A DNA stretch of 64,000 nt. Origin: Eublepharis macularius. Lineage: Eukaryota; Chordata; Lepidosauria; Squamata; Eublepharidae. The position numbers and the translations under genes are program-made. Shown here one piece after another: positions 1 through 12,468 of the stretch. Below the pieces are notes generated by a model that made no database searches, had not been told where the DNA came from, and saw only the letters and a program-made list of their open reading frames with translations. How positions within the stretch are numbered: position 1 is the stretch's first letter; every line of letters begins with the position of its first letter. Location of the stretch: assembly GCF_028583425.1 (NCBI RefSeq), contig NC_072791.1, forward strand, positions 46,445,368 to 46,509,367, written 5' to 3'.

Positions 1-974
1 CAATTTGCTTTCAATTAGGTCAGGAGGCGGGAAGCCAATTCCTGCCTCTCAATCTATGTAGCACAGGAGGCAGTGAGAGTACGGTTTAAGCCTAAGCGCC
101 TATAAAACAGAAACATGCAGTTCTGAGCTGATAAGGATGGTTGGGAAAAGTAACAGGAATGATGCTGCACTTATCACTGTACATATTACACAGTGTCCAA
201 ACTCCCAGATGATGGAACAGGACTGCAGTGTATGAATAAAAATACATCTGATTGGAGCCCTCAAGCAACCCACAGACATATGTCAGTACTGGATCTAATC
301 ATTAGGAGGCCAGTGACCAACCCAAAGACAGTTTCTCCTCTGCCTAGAGATATGGTACAGTTAAACCATAAGCCTATATCATAAAGCATGGAGCGGTATC
401 TCTCTAGAGGCAGTAGGATATACAAAGCCTAAGGCAGGAGTAGATGGGGAACATTTTCCTCCCAGCTGGAGTTGTTCTATCATGGGAGCCATTTCTGCTC
501 TTCCAAATTGCACCAACATTACTTCTTTTAGAAAATGTTGGTTATAAAAATGCCAACCCTTGTTCTGAGACATCAACTTCCCATACAATATAATGTCCAC
601 CACTTAGTTCCTTATTTCATATTTCCATGAAGCATAACAGATAGCCACCCCTTCATTTCAACAGTACAGGTTTAAAGTATCCTGCATTTGTGAAATTTTA
701 ATTTGGCAGCCTTATCCACAGAGTCAGTGACTGGATTCAGTGGCATAGTTACACACTGTGCTGCCTTCCTAACCCCTTCACTTTGACACGAATCTCTAAT
801 TGTACAAGATTGCGTTTAGAGACTTACTGTCCCATTCACCTGAAACAAACAAGATGGGATAAAGTCAATTTAAAGCAGAGAACAAGTGGACTGAACATTT
901 CTCTGGCAGCTGCTTTTCACTTATAAAGGGTCTTTTTTAGCTTTCTGATTGTTGCACATTTAATACATTCAAAG
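1..974. other. Intergenic DNA with no recognised feature
   Basis: Both strands show only short chance frames. No protein family, RNA gene or clear repeat was recognised. SYNDIG1L, the usual VRTN neighbour on this side, is not seen. Confidence 0.6.
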
Positions 975-1990
975 TATTTATGTCATTTATTATTTGCCTT
1001 TCTCACCAAGACTCCATGGATTACACAGTGTGAGACAATTTAAATCAATAGAATGAGACATCTGACAGACAATAAATATAGGTTTGAATTGCAGAAATCT
1101 GACAATAGAGCTGAAACCAAGCTGAAACAAAGCATAAGTATTAACATGACATGTTAAATGGTGTCAGAATGACACAGTAGGATCATACTTACGCAACTAG
1201 ACAGTAGGTACTAGATACCATAGCACAGAGCTCAGTCCATATCCCTTTACCAAACATCTTTCTGAAAAACTTTTCATTACAGTATAGACCTATTACTTAT
1301 ATAAAAAACCCTCTCCTGAATAAATCAATTTTGCACAGTTTGCAGAAAGGCTAGAGTGTGAGAGCTTTCCTGACCTCATTCTACAAGATGGGAACCAAAA
1401 CAGAGAATGCTCCTGTACAGGCAGTGGCTGATATTGACCATTTTCAGGGTAGCACTTGCAGAAGGCTCTGCTCAGATGAGCAAAGCTGTCCTGGTGGATC
1501 ATAGCTAGGTTTGCCAACCTCAAGTTGGTGGCTGGAGATCTCCCGGAATTACAATTGATCTCCAGCCACAGAGGTCAGTTCCCCAGGAGAAAATAGCTGC
1601 TTTGGAGGATGGACTTTATGGCATTATACCCCATTTAGGTTCCTCCTCTCCCTTTGCCCAGAGTCCACCCCCAAAATCTCCAAGAATTTCCCAAACTGGA
1701 GTTGGGAACCCTAGGGGGAGAGGTAGTCCTGCAGATATGAAGGACCCAGGCTATGAAGGGCTTTGTATGGGATGGCCAATACCTTGAACTGAACCCAATA
1801 ACTGTAGAGCAGCTAATGGAATGACTCTGCCTAGCACCTGATAATAACTGAGCTGTGGCATTCTGCACCAGCTGGAGTCTCTGAGTTGACTTTGAAGAGA
1901 GACCTATCTAGAGTATATTACAATAATATATGTGCCATGTTACCATGGCAGGGATCCAGGAGGATAGACCGGCCGTGTCAAGGTAGGGGG
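975..1990 (-). mobile_element. L2/CR1-like LINE 3' part, interrupted by a hAT MITE
   Basis: On the minus strand 1293-1523 reads as a decayed version of the LINE ORF2 C-terminus seen at 14829-15038 (FWFPS...SGKLSHSSLSANCAK against PTLWNGLPEEVRRAP...). The 3' tail at 980-1045 has the same GCCTTTCTCACCAAGACT signature as the tail at 14605. 1727-1990 resembles the upstream part of the same repeat. The block 1506-1713 is a later insertion. Confidence 0.6.
1506..1713. mobile_element. hAT-type MITE, about 208 bp
   Basis: The element starts TAGGTTTGCCAAC and ends GGGAACCCTA, giving imperfect terminal inverted repeats. The interior shares GGAGATCTCC and TCCCCAGGAGAAAA blocks with the copies at 29906 and 34696. 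It sits inside the LINE remnant around it. Confidence 0.7.
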
Positions 1991-2039
1991 CTATGTACTG
2001 GACTAGACTAAGTTGGAAGAAAACATTTTTGCAGCTGTA

Positions 2040-2205
2040 ATGTTTTTATTTGGGACTATTTTTAATTAACTTTGGTTCTGTGTGTTATTGGCAGTCTTAA
2101 ACTGGGTTTTTATCCATTTTATGATTGTTACTTTATTTATATTGTAAGCTGCCTTGAGTTCCTGCAAAGTAGAAAGACAGCCAATAAATATTTTAAACAA
2201 ACAAA
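2040..2205 (+). mobile_element. L2/CR1-like LINE 3' tail, plus orientation
   Basis: The end GTAAGCTGCCTTGAGTTC followed by GACAGCCAATAAATA matches the 3' signature shared by the LINE tails and several SINEs in this window. The preceding T-rich DNA is typical of this 3' UTR. Confidence 0.5.
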
Positions 2206-2824
2206 TAAAACTTGCTTGCTTCTCCAGCAGCAATGTTGGATCCAGTATAACCCTTAGGCTCTTAACTGAGTCTACAAGGGTCAACTGAACCCATCAGAAG
2301 TGGGAAGCACAAGGTCCTTCAAGATCTCTGCCTTCCCAACCAGCATCACTTCTATTTCGTATGGGTTCACAGTAGCCAGATTTGGTGTACAGACCAGACC
2401 CAGAAACTCAGGGGGAAATTATGCAGTCTACTGCCTAGTTTGTCGTCGGTATTAGGTTTTATTATTTTTATATTGCATTTAACGTTGTCACTATACATGC
2501 TTAAAACTTGTTAGCTTTGCCAATAAATATAACTGAGCTTTTGCTTTTATACCACCATCACCACCCCCAGCCATTTTTCTTTTTAAAAAAAAACAAGTAT
2601 GACCAGGAGAAAAGCATCTGGGAAAGACCTGGCCCTTTAGCCCTTTAAAATGCCTAGCCTTGTTTATACAAAATCAGTGTTACCTGCATTGCAACTACAT
2701 TGCCATCTCATATTGTTAACCCCAGAATGTGCCCACACACTATCAAAAAGCATATTATCCGTGACTATTTCTGGTATCTCACCTGTAAAGAAAGCATAAC
2801 TGATCCTGAAGAGACAATCATACA

Positions 2825-2940
2825 GGCTAACAGAAATAGAATTAAAACAGAATTAGAAATAGAATTAAATTAGAATTAAATTAAATTCGAAATAGAATTA
2901 AAACAGAAATAGAATTAACAGATAGAATTAAAATTCAATA
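2825..2940 (+). repeat. AGAATTAAA-type simple repeat
   Basis: Degenerate tandem units of AGAATTAAAAC and AGAAATAGAATTAA fill the interval directly before the CR1 copy. Confidence 0.7.
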
Positions 2941-3756
2941 AGACCGGAATACTCTGGAGAAGTGGGCAGCTGTGAATAGGATGCAATTCAACAAAGACAA
3001 GTGCACAGTATTACATCTGGGCCACAAAAATGGGAAGCACAAATACTGGATGGGGATACACTTCTGGACAGTAGTATATGTGAAAGAGATGTTGGGGTAA
3101 GAGTGGACTGTAAACTAAATATGAGCAGTCAGTGTGATGCGGTGGCAAAAAAGGCCAATTCAATCAAAAGGGTTGTATCAAAAGGGCCACAGCATCGAAA
3201 TCGCAGGAGGTCATAGCCCCTCTCTATACTGCCTTGGTCAGGCCGCACCTGGAGCATTGTGTGCAGTTCTGGAGGCCTCACTTCAAAAAGGATGTGGACA
3301 AAATCAAGAGGGTACAGAGGAGAACAACGAGGATGATCAGGGGTCTGGAGACTGAGCCCTACGAGGAAAGGCTGAGGGTCTTGGGAATGTTTAGTTTGGA
3401 GAAGAGGAGATTGAGGGGGGACATTTGCTCTCTTTAAATATTTGAAAGGCTGTCATTTGGAGGAGGGCAGGGAGCTGTTCCAGTTGGCAGCAGAGGGAAG
3501 GACCTGAAACAATGGGCTTAAATTACATGCAGAAAGGTACCGGCTGGATATTAGGAAGAACTTTTTCACAGTCAGAGTAGTTCAAAAGTGGAATCAGTTG
3601 CCTAGGGAGGTGGTGAGCTTCCATTCACTGGCAGTTTTCAAGAAGAGGCTGGATGAATATTTTTCAGGGATGCTTTAGGCTGATCCTGCACTGGGCAGGG
3701 GGTTGGACTAGATGGTCTGTATGGCCCCTTCCAGCTCTATGATTCTATGATTCTAA
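2941..3756 (+). mobile_element. CR1 LINE, 5'-truncated, 3' end preserved
   Basis: 3234-3437 encodes [20 protein letters not shown] and then [20 protein letters not shown], the conserved C-terminal part of CR1 ORF2. Upstream codons resemble the FNKDKC...LHLGH block in another frame. The element ends in TGATTCTATGATTCTA, the typical CR1 3' terminus. Confidence 0.93.
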
Positions 3757-3764
3757 GAAATGCC

Positions 3765-3880
3765 TCCAACTTGACAGACTCAGGCTACAATAGGCAACCA
3801 TAGGTCACGAGCCTCCATCCCTCAAATCTTCAGGAATTTCACTTTCCAGAGCTGGCAACCCTACTGGAGGGGGAAAGTGG
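3765..3880. mobile_element. Possible degraded hAT MITE fragment
   Basis: CTTCAGGAATTTC and GGCAACCCTA near the right end resemble the MITE family at 29906-30125. The left half is not convincing. Confidence 0.3.
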
Positions 3881-4036
3881 AATCAATGACAGACAAGGAT
3901 GACAGGGAGACCACAAGATAGCAGGAGAGTTCTGTACAGATCAAATTGTTTAAAAGTTTGTCTCCCCTCCCTACAATTGGTTAGCTTCATCCCTGCGGTC
4001 TAAGCCTGCCCGCCACTTCATCTGTGATTAATTTAA

Positions 4037-4230
4037 AGCCAATGGCTCAGTGGTTAGAGTATCAGACGAGAATTTGGGAGACCCAGATTCAAATCCCTAC
4101 TGTGCTGTTGAAGCTCACTTGGGCTGGTAACTATCAACTACCACACAGGGTTGTTGTGAGGATAAACTGGAGCATGGGAGAACAGTTGTAAATGTGGTAG
4201 ACATATCTAAATGCATAAATAAGTACAGCA
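4037..4230 (+). mobile_element. tRNA-derived SINE
   Basis: GGCTCAGTGGTTAGAGTATC followed by AGATTCAAATCCC gives recognisable box A and box B. CAGGGTTGTTGTGAGGATAA and a short AT tail follow, as in the other copies. Confidence 0.8.
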
Positions 4231-4904
4231 GCAACTATGTTGTTTGAGTCCCTGGAAGCAACCGCATCACAGGAGTCATACAAACTGGATCTGCATTCTG
4301 TTTCTAAAGCTGATGTGGCTTATGTTACTGCAGTATTTTTTTAAAATAAGCAAATGAATTCCAGAGCTTTCCAATGAATGGGCAGCTCAGCTTGTGTAAA
4401 ATCTGTTTTGTTCCTCCCAATAATATAGCTTCGGAAAGCTCACTGAAGAAATAAACACTTTGCACAGCTTTAGATTAAACTGATTCAGAGCAATCAAAAA
4501 CTAGTAGCTCATCAGTATTGATCTTTCTCAGATGGTTTCAGACTTCACATTTATGGAACAAAGAAAGGCAGAATGGTTTCCAGTAAGCTGAATCGAAACT
4601 GTATCAGCGTCACCAAAACCACTTATTCCATTTCAGGAATTCCATCCTTCATGAGCTGGTGCAGGTGACAGGAAGGGGACAAATTCAAAAACTTGCCTGA
4701 GTAGAATAGAAAGATGTCTATGAATTTGCTCTTTGACCTGATGCTTCCCCAAAGGAGGAGCAAGCAGTTGATGCAAACAGACCCCTGAAGCCAGCCAAGA
4801 GATAAGACAGGGTGAAGTCTGTGGCTTGTGGCTATGTATGAGGTCTCTCTCAACATGGAACCACATAAGTTTCTTTATACCAGCTCAGCACACATACACA
4901 ACCA

Positions 4905-5012
4905 ACACATCCCCCACAAAAAAGCTCCCCACACTGGAGACTGCAGACATTGAACCTCACACCTTCTGCATGTAAAGCAGATAACTACACTGAGCCACAG
5001 CCCATCTCCAAA
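4905..5012 (-). mobile_element. tRNA-Ala-type SINE fragment
   Basis: On the minus strand GGCTGTGGCTCAGTGTAG, then TCTGCTTTACATGCAGAAGG and GAGGTTCAAT give the tRNA-Ala-like head seen also at 50752 and 45395. The tail is not recognisable. Confidence 0.65.
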
Positions 5013-6159
5013 GGAACTGGGATATTGTGAAGGGGTAAGGAAACAGGATTGGCAAGAGTGGCAAAAATACCAGTACAGTGCCTGTGTGCAACAAGGAAGA
5101 AAAATGCAACATCTCTTGCAATAGCTGGTCTTGTGACATTCACTGACTGATGCAGATTAGTAACAATAAAAACGTCACCCCAACTCCAAGCCAACGTATT
5201 CTATAATTATCCCTCAAGGGATTTCTTGGAGTTTCCTCTGAAATACCAGGTCATTGTTAGAAGCAGGATTTGGAACAAGATGGCATCCATGACATTATGC
5301 CTCTGCAGCTCTAGTGTGCAATGTAAAGGGCAGAGACTGGGGACAACTGATTAGGGCTCAAAGAGTCGATTTCCACAACACCTTTGAGTATGCTGAGATA
5401 TGGATTACTGGGGGGCATGGTCAGGGCAAACTATGCAACAAAGGGAGACAGATGTTCATTTGTTTCACCATGCCCTCGGGCCATTCCTCATCTTTCCTGT
5501 GCAAACCATCTAAAAATGGGAGGGAATGATGACCCAAAAGCAGGACTCCACATCAGAGGCCCCATTCCGTGAAATCCTAAGCAGAGGGCTTAGACTGCTT
5601 AGGATTTCACTGATTGTCACCTAGCGTATCTGTATTCTCTTTCCAAGTGGTAAGGAGGATTGAAACAAGCTTGCAGGTATGTGATGAAGTGTGTAAGAAA
5701 ACAAAAATGTTTATTATTCAAGTCAGCATACTTAGGATTCCAAAGAGGCCTCCCTCCTGGTCACTGCTCAGACGCTAACCTGATTAGCTTCAGCAAGGTT
5801 GCCCCAACATGAGACCCCAACCATAACTAGAAGAATTTACCAATCATCTGCATCTGTCTTTTTATCTTTCCCTTCCTCCAAGGAGTTCAAGATGTTTCCC
5901 CTTCTTTTATTTCCCTGCCTACAACCCTGCTCAAGCACTTCCTCACAAGTGTAACACTCAGCATGCGTTCACTAACCTTTTACCACACTGAAAATGTTGA
6001 TGTTTTATGCAGCTGTTCTGTTTGCTTTTATGTGTATCGGCACAACACAAATGTTTCCTTGGACAATATCCTTATCTGGATCAATGTTCTTAAATCAGGC
6101 CAATTCTCAAATAGGCTGATTGCTGAGAAAGAACGTGTAGCCCAAAGTTTGTTTGCTAC
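5013..6159. other. Intergenic DNA, one short palindromic repeat
   Basis: A 16-bp perfect inverted repeat (GTGAAATCCTAAGCAG, 5569-5584 and 5595-5610) matches the small palindromic MITE family at 8767 and 32552. No gene was recognised in the rest. Confidence 0.55.
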
Positions 6160-7608
6160 AGGATACACAGGTTACTAAGATTACTAAGAGCCAGCATGGG
6201 TTTCTCAAGAATATGTCATGTCAGGCTAACCTTATCTCTTTTTTTCAGAAAGTTACTACCTTGCTGTATCAGGGGAATGCTGTAGACATAGTTTATTTCG
6301 ATTTCAGTAAGGCTTTTGATAAGGTTCCACATAATATCCTTGTCGACAAGTTGGTAAAATGTGGTTTGGATCCTATTACTGTTAGGTGGATCTGTAACTG
6401 GTTGACAAATCGCACCCAGAGAGTGCTTGTTAATGGTTCCTCATCCTCTTGGAGAAGAGTGACAAGTGGAGTGCCTCAGGGATCAGTCCTGGGACCTGTT
6501 CTGTTCAACGTTTTTATAAATGATTTGGATAAAGAAATAGAGGGAATGCTTATTAAATTTGCAGATGATACTAAATTGGGAGGGATAGCAAATATGGTAG
6601 AAGACAGAGGATGTTCTTGACAGGTTGGAAAACTGAGCTAAAATGAATTTCAACAGAGATAAATGTAAAGTTCTGTATTTAGGTAGGAAAAATCAAATGC
6701 ATAATTATAGGATGGGGAAGATGTGTCTTGACAGTAGTATGTGCGAAAAGGATCTAGCGGTCTTAGTAGACCATACACTGAACATGAGTCAGCAGTGTGA
6801 TGTGATAGCTAAAAAGGCAAATGCAGGTCACCCAAAGAGATGGTATCACTCTACTCTGCCCTGGTTAGACCACACCTACAGTATTGTGCTTAGTTCGAAG
6901 TACCACAATTTAAGAAGGATATAGACAAGCTGGAACATGTCCTGTGGAGGGCAATGAAGATGGTGAGGGGTCTGGAGACCAAGTCCTATGAGGAAAGGAT
7001 GAAGAGCTTGGTATATTTAGCCTGGAAAGGAGATGACTGAGAGGTGATATGATAACCATCTTCAAGTACTTGAAGGCTGTCTTATAGAGGATGTCACAGA
7101 GTTGTTTTCTGTTGCCCCAGAAGGTCGGACCAGAACCAATGGGTTAAAATTAAATCAAAAGTGTTTTTGGCTAAACATTGGGAAGAATTTCCTGACAGAG
7201 TGGTCCCTCAGTGGAACAGGCTTCCTTGGGAGGTGGTGGGTTCTCCTTCTTTGGAGGTTTTTAAGCAGAAGGTAGATGGTCATCTGACAGCAATGTTGGT
7301 TCTGTGAACCTAGGCAGATCATGAAAGGGAGGGCAGAAAGGGTTACATCAGTACTTAGTTCTTGTGGTCCCTTCTTACACACCCAGAGTAATGCCGATTG
7401 CTACTTTGGGCTCAGGAAGCAATTTTCCTCAGGCTAATTTGGCTAAGGATCCTGACAGTGTTTTGCCATCTTCTGGGCATGGAGCGGGGGTCACTGGGAG
7501 TGTGTGTGTTTGGGGTGGGGGGGGGTAGTTGTAAATGTCCTGCTTTGTGCATGGGTTGGACTAGATGACCCTGGAAGTCCCTTCCAACCCTATGATTCTA
7601 TGATTCTA
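6160..7608 (+). mobile_element. CR1 LINE with reverse transcriptase fragment and 3' end
   Basis: 6153-6620 is an open frame covering the reverse transcriptase palm: [48 protein letters not shown] and [10 protein letters not shown], which includes the catalytic FADD. A stop and a frame change separate it from 6643-6924 (MNFNRDKCKVLYLGRKNQ, LNMSQQCDVIAKKANA), the next CR1 block. Later frames are broken. The 3' end is CTATGATTCTATGATTCTA. It is 5'-truncated and older than an active copy. Confidence 0.93.
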
Positions 7609-8766
7609 GGTGTAGCTGCAAGAGGATGCTTTATTTTTCCACTGGCTTTTGATAGGCTGGGACAGGATGGTAAAAAAAATTAACCTCTCCCTTTTGGCTT
7701 AGGACCCTTGTCTCCTCTGAACTGAAGACTGGAATGTTTTTTAAGATCGTGTAAATTGGAAATGTTAATGTTTTTAGAAAAATAATATGATTTCTTGTTC
7801 CCGCAACACACAAAATATACACGCCTATGTATAAAAAGCACATCTTCCCTGGAAAAGAGATTCACACACTGCCTTTTAGTATTACATTTATATGCAACTG
7901 TGTCTTCAAAAATGGGGGATTAGGGCCCATTGTTGGGAGGGGGGGAACTGGTCAGCTGCAAGGTTTCAGATATTCTTTTCTTCCATTTCTTGGTCCCAGT
8001 GAAATAAAATACAGAAATAGATACAGCCCACTTGGGAGTCCTGATGTCAATTTTATAGCAGCTGTTCTGCCGCTGTGGCAAACAGATGAACTTAACAGCC
8101 TCCGGCACAGAGTTTACAGACATGGATAATCATTCTAGAGTAATTACCAGTTTGCTCCCCCACAGGAATTCACCTGCAAGAAGTTGCTGGGAGCTAATTA
8201 CTCCAATTACTCCCCTGACGCATGCAGCCTCAGCGACGAGAGCAAGCAGTGCTCTTCATAATAGCTCAGGTCATCCTTCCTCCCAGAATATACTTCTTCC
8301 TACTGAATCCTAGACCTCTGCCCATCTGTCAAGTACAACAGAGCTTTCTACCCCACCTTCATTGTATCATAGCCCCAAGCAAGGCTTAATGTACCAACTT
8401 GTAGCCCATTTTACGAAGGTTCTCCAGCTGTGCTCCTGAGCTGAAGATAAGACAACCAACATTGTGCATACCTCAACTAAACTGACTTAGTTAATTGAAT
8501 TCCAAAAAGAATAACCTGCTAATCATATATCTGGAATGACAGGGGGAAATGTTCCAACTAACAAGGGGAAGAGGGGCATAATTGCCAGTGCTAGACTGCC
8601 AAGGAAAGCCATAGGGGAAACAAAGCAAGAAAAAAATAGCCCATCCTTGATTTTTATTTCTCTGAATTCTTGCCGAGAACAGTAACAAACTCCACGTGCT
8701 CTACTAACCACCTCCTTTATCCTCTCAAGACCATTGCTATCATAAGATGCTTAAGGTCCAGATACC
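7609..8766. other. Intergenic DNA with a TAATTA-rich non-repetitive block
   Basis: 8040-8290 is a non-repetitive stretch with TAATTACC at 8141, CTAATTAC at 8194, CAATTAC at 8204 and an E-box CACCTG at 8171. It could be a conserved enhancer but nothing in one sequence proves that. No coding region was recognised. Confidence 0.4.
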
Positions 8767-8846
8767 GTGCAATCCTAAGTAGAGTTACAAGTCCATTGAA
8801 ATCAGTATGTTGAAAAAAGTGCAACTTTGCTTAGGATTGTACTGTT
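8767..8846. repeat. Small palindromic MITE-like repeat, about 80 bp
   Basis: The ends GTGCAATCCTAAGTAGAG and GCTTAGGATTGTACTG are inverted copies. The same family is visible at 24329, 26281, 26395 and 32552. Confidence 0.7.
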
Positions 8847-9767
8847 AATTTCCTTTTAAAAGGAATCAATCCCCATCACAATGATGGACTAGATTTTGAA
8901 CATTTGGAACTAGCAGTACCCAACTTCTTCAGTGCCTCAACTGACCACGAATGATGGAACCTGCAGCTGCACTAAGGTTGGGAGGTTTGTATATCACTGT
9001 GACTTCAATATGCTCAAACCTTGAATATGTATGTACAAATACTGCCCACTGTCCTGTCACTGCAGAATAGTGATATGAGTAAGTACCAGACTGTGGAAAC
9101 AGGGAAACACACCTGACATTCTTTTGTCCCCTTTCTGGGCTGCCATGCATGCCAATTTGTGGCAGTAATTCCTACATAAGGCCAGGAAAGGAACACAGTC
9201 ATCAAAGTAAAGGAGAAAACACCTGGAAACAACAAGGAGTCAAATGCAATCAAACTAGAGATTAAAAGAATGTTACAGTTCAACAGTGCAGCCCATATAA
9301 TTCAAATGAGAGCATCCCAGAAGATGACAGCAGGAATGGCCAAAATGTGCAACACTCCACATGGATAAGGCAAAAATAATTGTTCTTGAACTGCTCTTGT
9401 TCAGGTTCCCTTTTCCTGCCCAGGAAAGAACCAGCAAATCTTTAATTACTTAAACAGAATAGCCAGCTATATGTTTAACACAGAAAATTTCTGTCTACAG
9501 TTTAACGCACGTTAAACCGTCAAGGGCAGATCTGCACGTGCCTTCCTGGTCCAGATCATGGAAGAAAATCTTTAGTAGTGAAAGAAAATGACCTAAACAT
9601 CAAGCACCACAGGAAATCAAGCTAGGCTCAGTAACTTCTCCTTCCAGGCATGCCCAAGCATCATGCAAGTGGACGTGTGAATCTCAGGAACATGTGCAAG
9701 AGATAGAGCCTAACATCTAGTCTATGCAGAAGCTGCCAATTAGAATTATGTCGCTACTATTATATAA
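8847..9767. other. Intergenic DNA with no recognised feature
   Basis: Only short unsupported frames are present. No repeat family was recognised. Confidence 0.5.
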
Positions 9768-9988
9768 GCAGTGTTGTGTAGTGGTTAGAGTGTCAGATTA
9801 GGATCTGGGAGACTGAGGTTCAAAACCCCAAGCTGCCCAAGTTTGTTGGGCGACCTTGGGCAAGTCACACCCTCTCAGCCTAATCAACCCCACAAGGTTG
9901 TTGTAAGGATAAAATGGAGGAGGGGAAAATGATATAAGCCCCCTTGGGTTCCAACTGAGAAAGGGAGGGTTTAAATGAAGTATGAGTA
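9768..9988 (+). mobile_element. tRNA-derived SINE
   Basis: GTGTAGTGGTTAGAGTGTCA and GAGGTTCAAAACCC give box A and box B. GACCTTGGGCAAGTCACACC and AAGGTTGTTGTAAGGATAAA follow, then a decayed tail. Confidence 0.88.
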
Positions 9989-12468
9989 GGGTTGTATATA
10001 TTAATGACTCCAATGTACAACCGTGGAATACTGGTACAGATTTCAAAATCCTAGGAGCCTCAGCTTTTCTTGAAAAATTGGCAAACTACTAGGCTTCATA
10101 GATTTGCTTGGAAATGGTTGGGCAATGCCTACTCAAGTATCAGGAAAGTGAAACCAGATTCCAGAGGTCAGGGGATGGGGCTTCAGGGTTCTTAGCTCTG
10201 TGCTACCATTTGACTACCAAAATTATAATGAACAAGCAAACAAACATTTTTTTTAATTGCATTATTTTATTCGTCACAAAATTAGGCTGCAGTTTTAAGC
10301 ACACTTAACTATAAAGGTAAGCCTACTGAATACAGTAGTAATTATTTCTCAGCATAGTACAAAAGATCCAGATGCATGGTTTTTCTTAATTCATCATTTT
10401 AGGGCAAAGAAAACAGAAGGAATTGTATTCAGGATCAGAGATCCCTTTTTGATGCCTCACAGAAAGCCTCACAGATTTCCTGCAATCATTCGATCTTCTG
10501 TAGCCAAAGCACAGGGGGATAGACCAAGAAACCTAAAAGACAGAGGAAGGTCTAAGCCAGGCCATGCCTGGAGGCCGGTTGCAGGTGTCCTTTTTGGTGG
10601 ATGTGCACGTGTCAGGTTCTCATGCTTCTGGCTATGAGAGCTTTAATACAGCTAGGTGTATGGCGAATATTCATAAGGCAGACATTTTTTCCACTGAATC
10701 AACCCTGTGCTTACTACAGGAAGTCAGCCAGAAGATGGCAGAGCCCATACCAATCCCGTGCAGGACTACCACTGCCGGAATGCAAAACCAGGGAATACAG
10801 CACAGGCTGATGCTCTCTGCAGTTCTGGGCTGCAAAAATGAGAAGTGCTAGAACTGCTTCCCCAGCCCTAGCAGTTACAGCCACCTGGTTTTGCCCATAG
10901 ACAAACAAGATTCAGGACACACGTCTCTTTCTTAGAAACGGCATTACTTGGGTAAAGATAAAGAAGCCAAGGGGGAGGACAGAGAACTGTGCCCTTTAAA
11001 GTCAGAGACAGGCATCTCTCAATCCTGCATGACAAGAGTGCCACCTGCTGGGTCAGAACAGATGCTGCTTGTTAAAACCTACCTACTTGGGCAGATTTAC
11101 ACTATAATACTATAAGCGTGAAGGAAATTTAACCCTATTCTGCCTCTTTTCCAGACTGCAGTCACCTCCATTTTGCAGTTACCATTATTCATGAGTATAT
11201 ATAAAAGTGGAACCTTATACATCTCATGGCTATTTAAAGATCTTTAGGAGTACCAACAAGTTTTGTCCCAGCCTGTCCAAACACTCCACATGGGGGAGCA
11301 TAGTTAAAGATTTTTTTAATGAGCATTCCTCTGCAATTTAAGTCATGAATATGTTGCTTTTACATCCCTGATGGAAGGAGGTAAAGCAGTCTATGGTGTT
11401 GGGATGGTAAGGTGTTCAAAAATTCCACATGCTGCCAAATTTAAACAGCTGGTGACTCAGACTGCTGTCAGTGGGTGCAGAACCCAGATCTAACAGAAAA
11501 TTTAACAAAGAGGATTGGTTGAAAAGAGGGTTGGGACTGAACTGGGAGTTCTAAACAAAAGCACAGACATTAGTAAAAAGTGTAAGAACTATAACTTCAT
11601 CATACGAACTCTATGCCAAAGTAGTGTTCTTCTCTTTTCCTGTAGCCTGGATGTCCCAGACAACATGTCTGTGTATTGCTACCAAGTTGGTCTTGGTTGC
11701 CACCACCTCCTTCAGTCTCAAAAAGAAAAGTTTCCTCACAAGAACTAGCTGCACACTGGACTGCTCTAGCCGACATCCTGTCAGTGTTCCCTCCCAGAAG
11801 CCTTGTTCACTACTCTTCTGAAGGGGATACACCATAGCAAAGATCTCCCTCCGCCCCCGTCCTCCTCCACAAGAGACACTACAGTCTCCAAAAAAGCCCG
11901 TATCTCCAAACTAGGCCGCTGTTAATTTAAAATCCAGCTTAATTTGAGTGCCAGGCTCTCCTGCTTGCAAAACATATTCAGATCTGAGAGAACTGTATGC
12001 TGAGGACAGCATAGTATGGCTTATATACACAAACTAACTTAAAGTGAAGCCAGTAATCCAATATGTAAACAATATGGAATATAATAGCACCTAAACTCTC
12101 TTCACAGCACTGAAGGTTACAGTCCAATGTCAAATTAAGAAATGAAAAGCATTTAAATCAGTGAAAAATTCCAGAAGCTCTTTTAAAAAAAAAACTTCTT
12201 TTTGCTTACTACCACCCTTAAGTTTCTGGCCTATTCACTAAGAAAAACAAACAAACAAACAAAACTTTCTCCCTCATCACAAGCACCTTGCTTGCCAAGC
12301 ACAAAAAATTATACTTGAATCCCACTCTCTCCATATCTCCAAGACCTACAGAACTGGTTCTGAAGTCTGGAAATGGGGAGGGGGCGCACGGCGACATGGG
12401 GAACAAAAAAATACAGCTTGTAGAGGAGATGACAGAGGATCTGGGATGGGATGGAACCTGTGTTGTCT
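9989..12468. other. Region downstream of VRTN, probably including its 3' UTR
   Basis: VRTN ends at 12469 and transcription runs toward lower coordinates. A minus-strand AATAAA lies at 10266-10271, but its use is not established. No other gene or clear repeat was recognised in this 2.5-kb stretch. Confidence 0.4.

Noticed and set aside
1-12468. Search for SYNDIG1L or NPC2, expected on the far side of VRTN
   Set aside because: No CCFWPLGIAAFYFSQG-type or other conserved segment is present, so they must lie outside the window.
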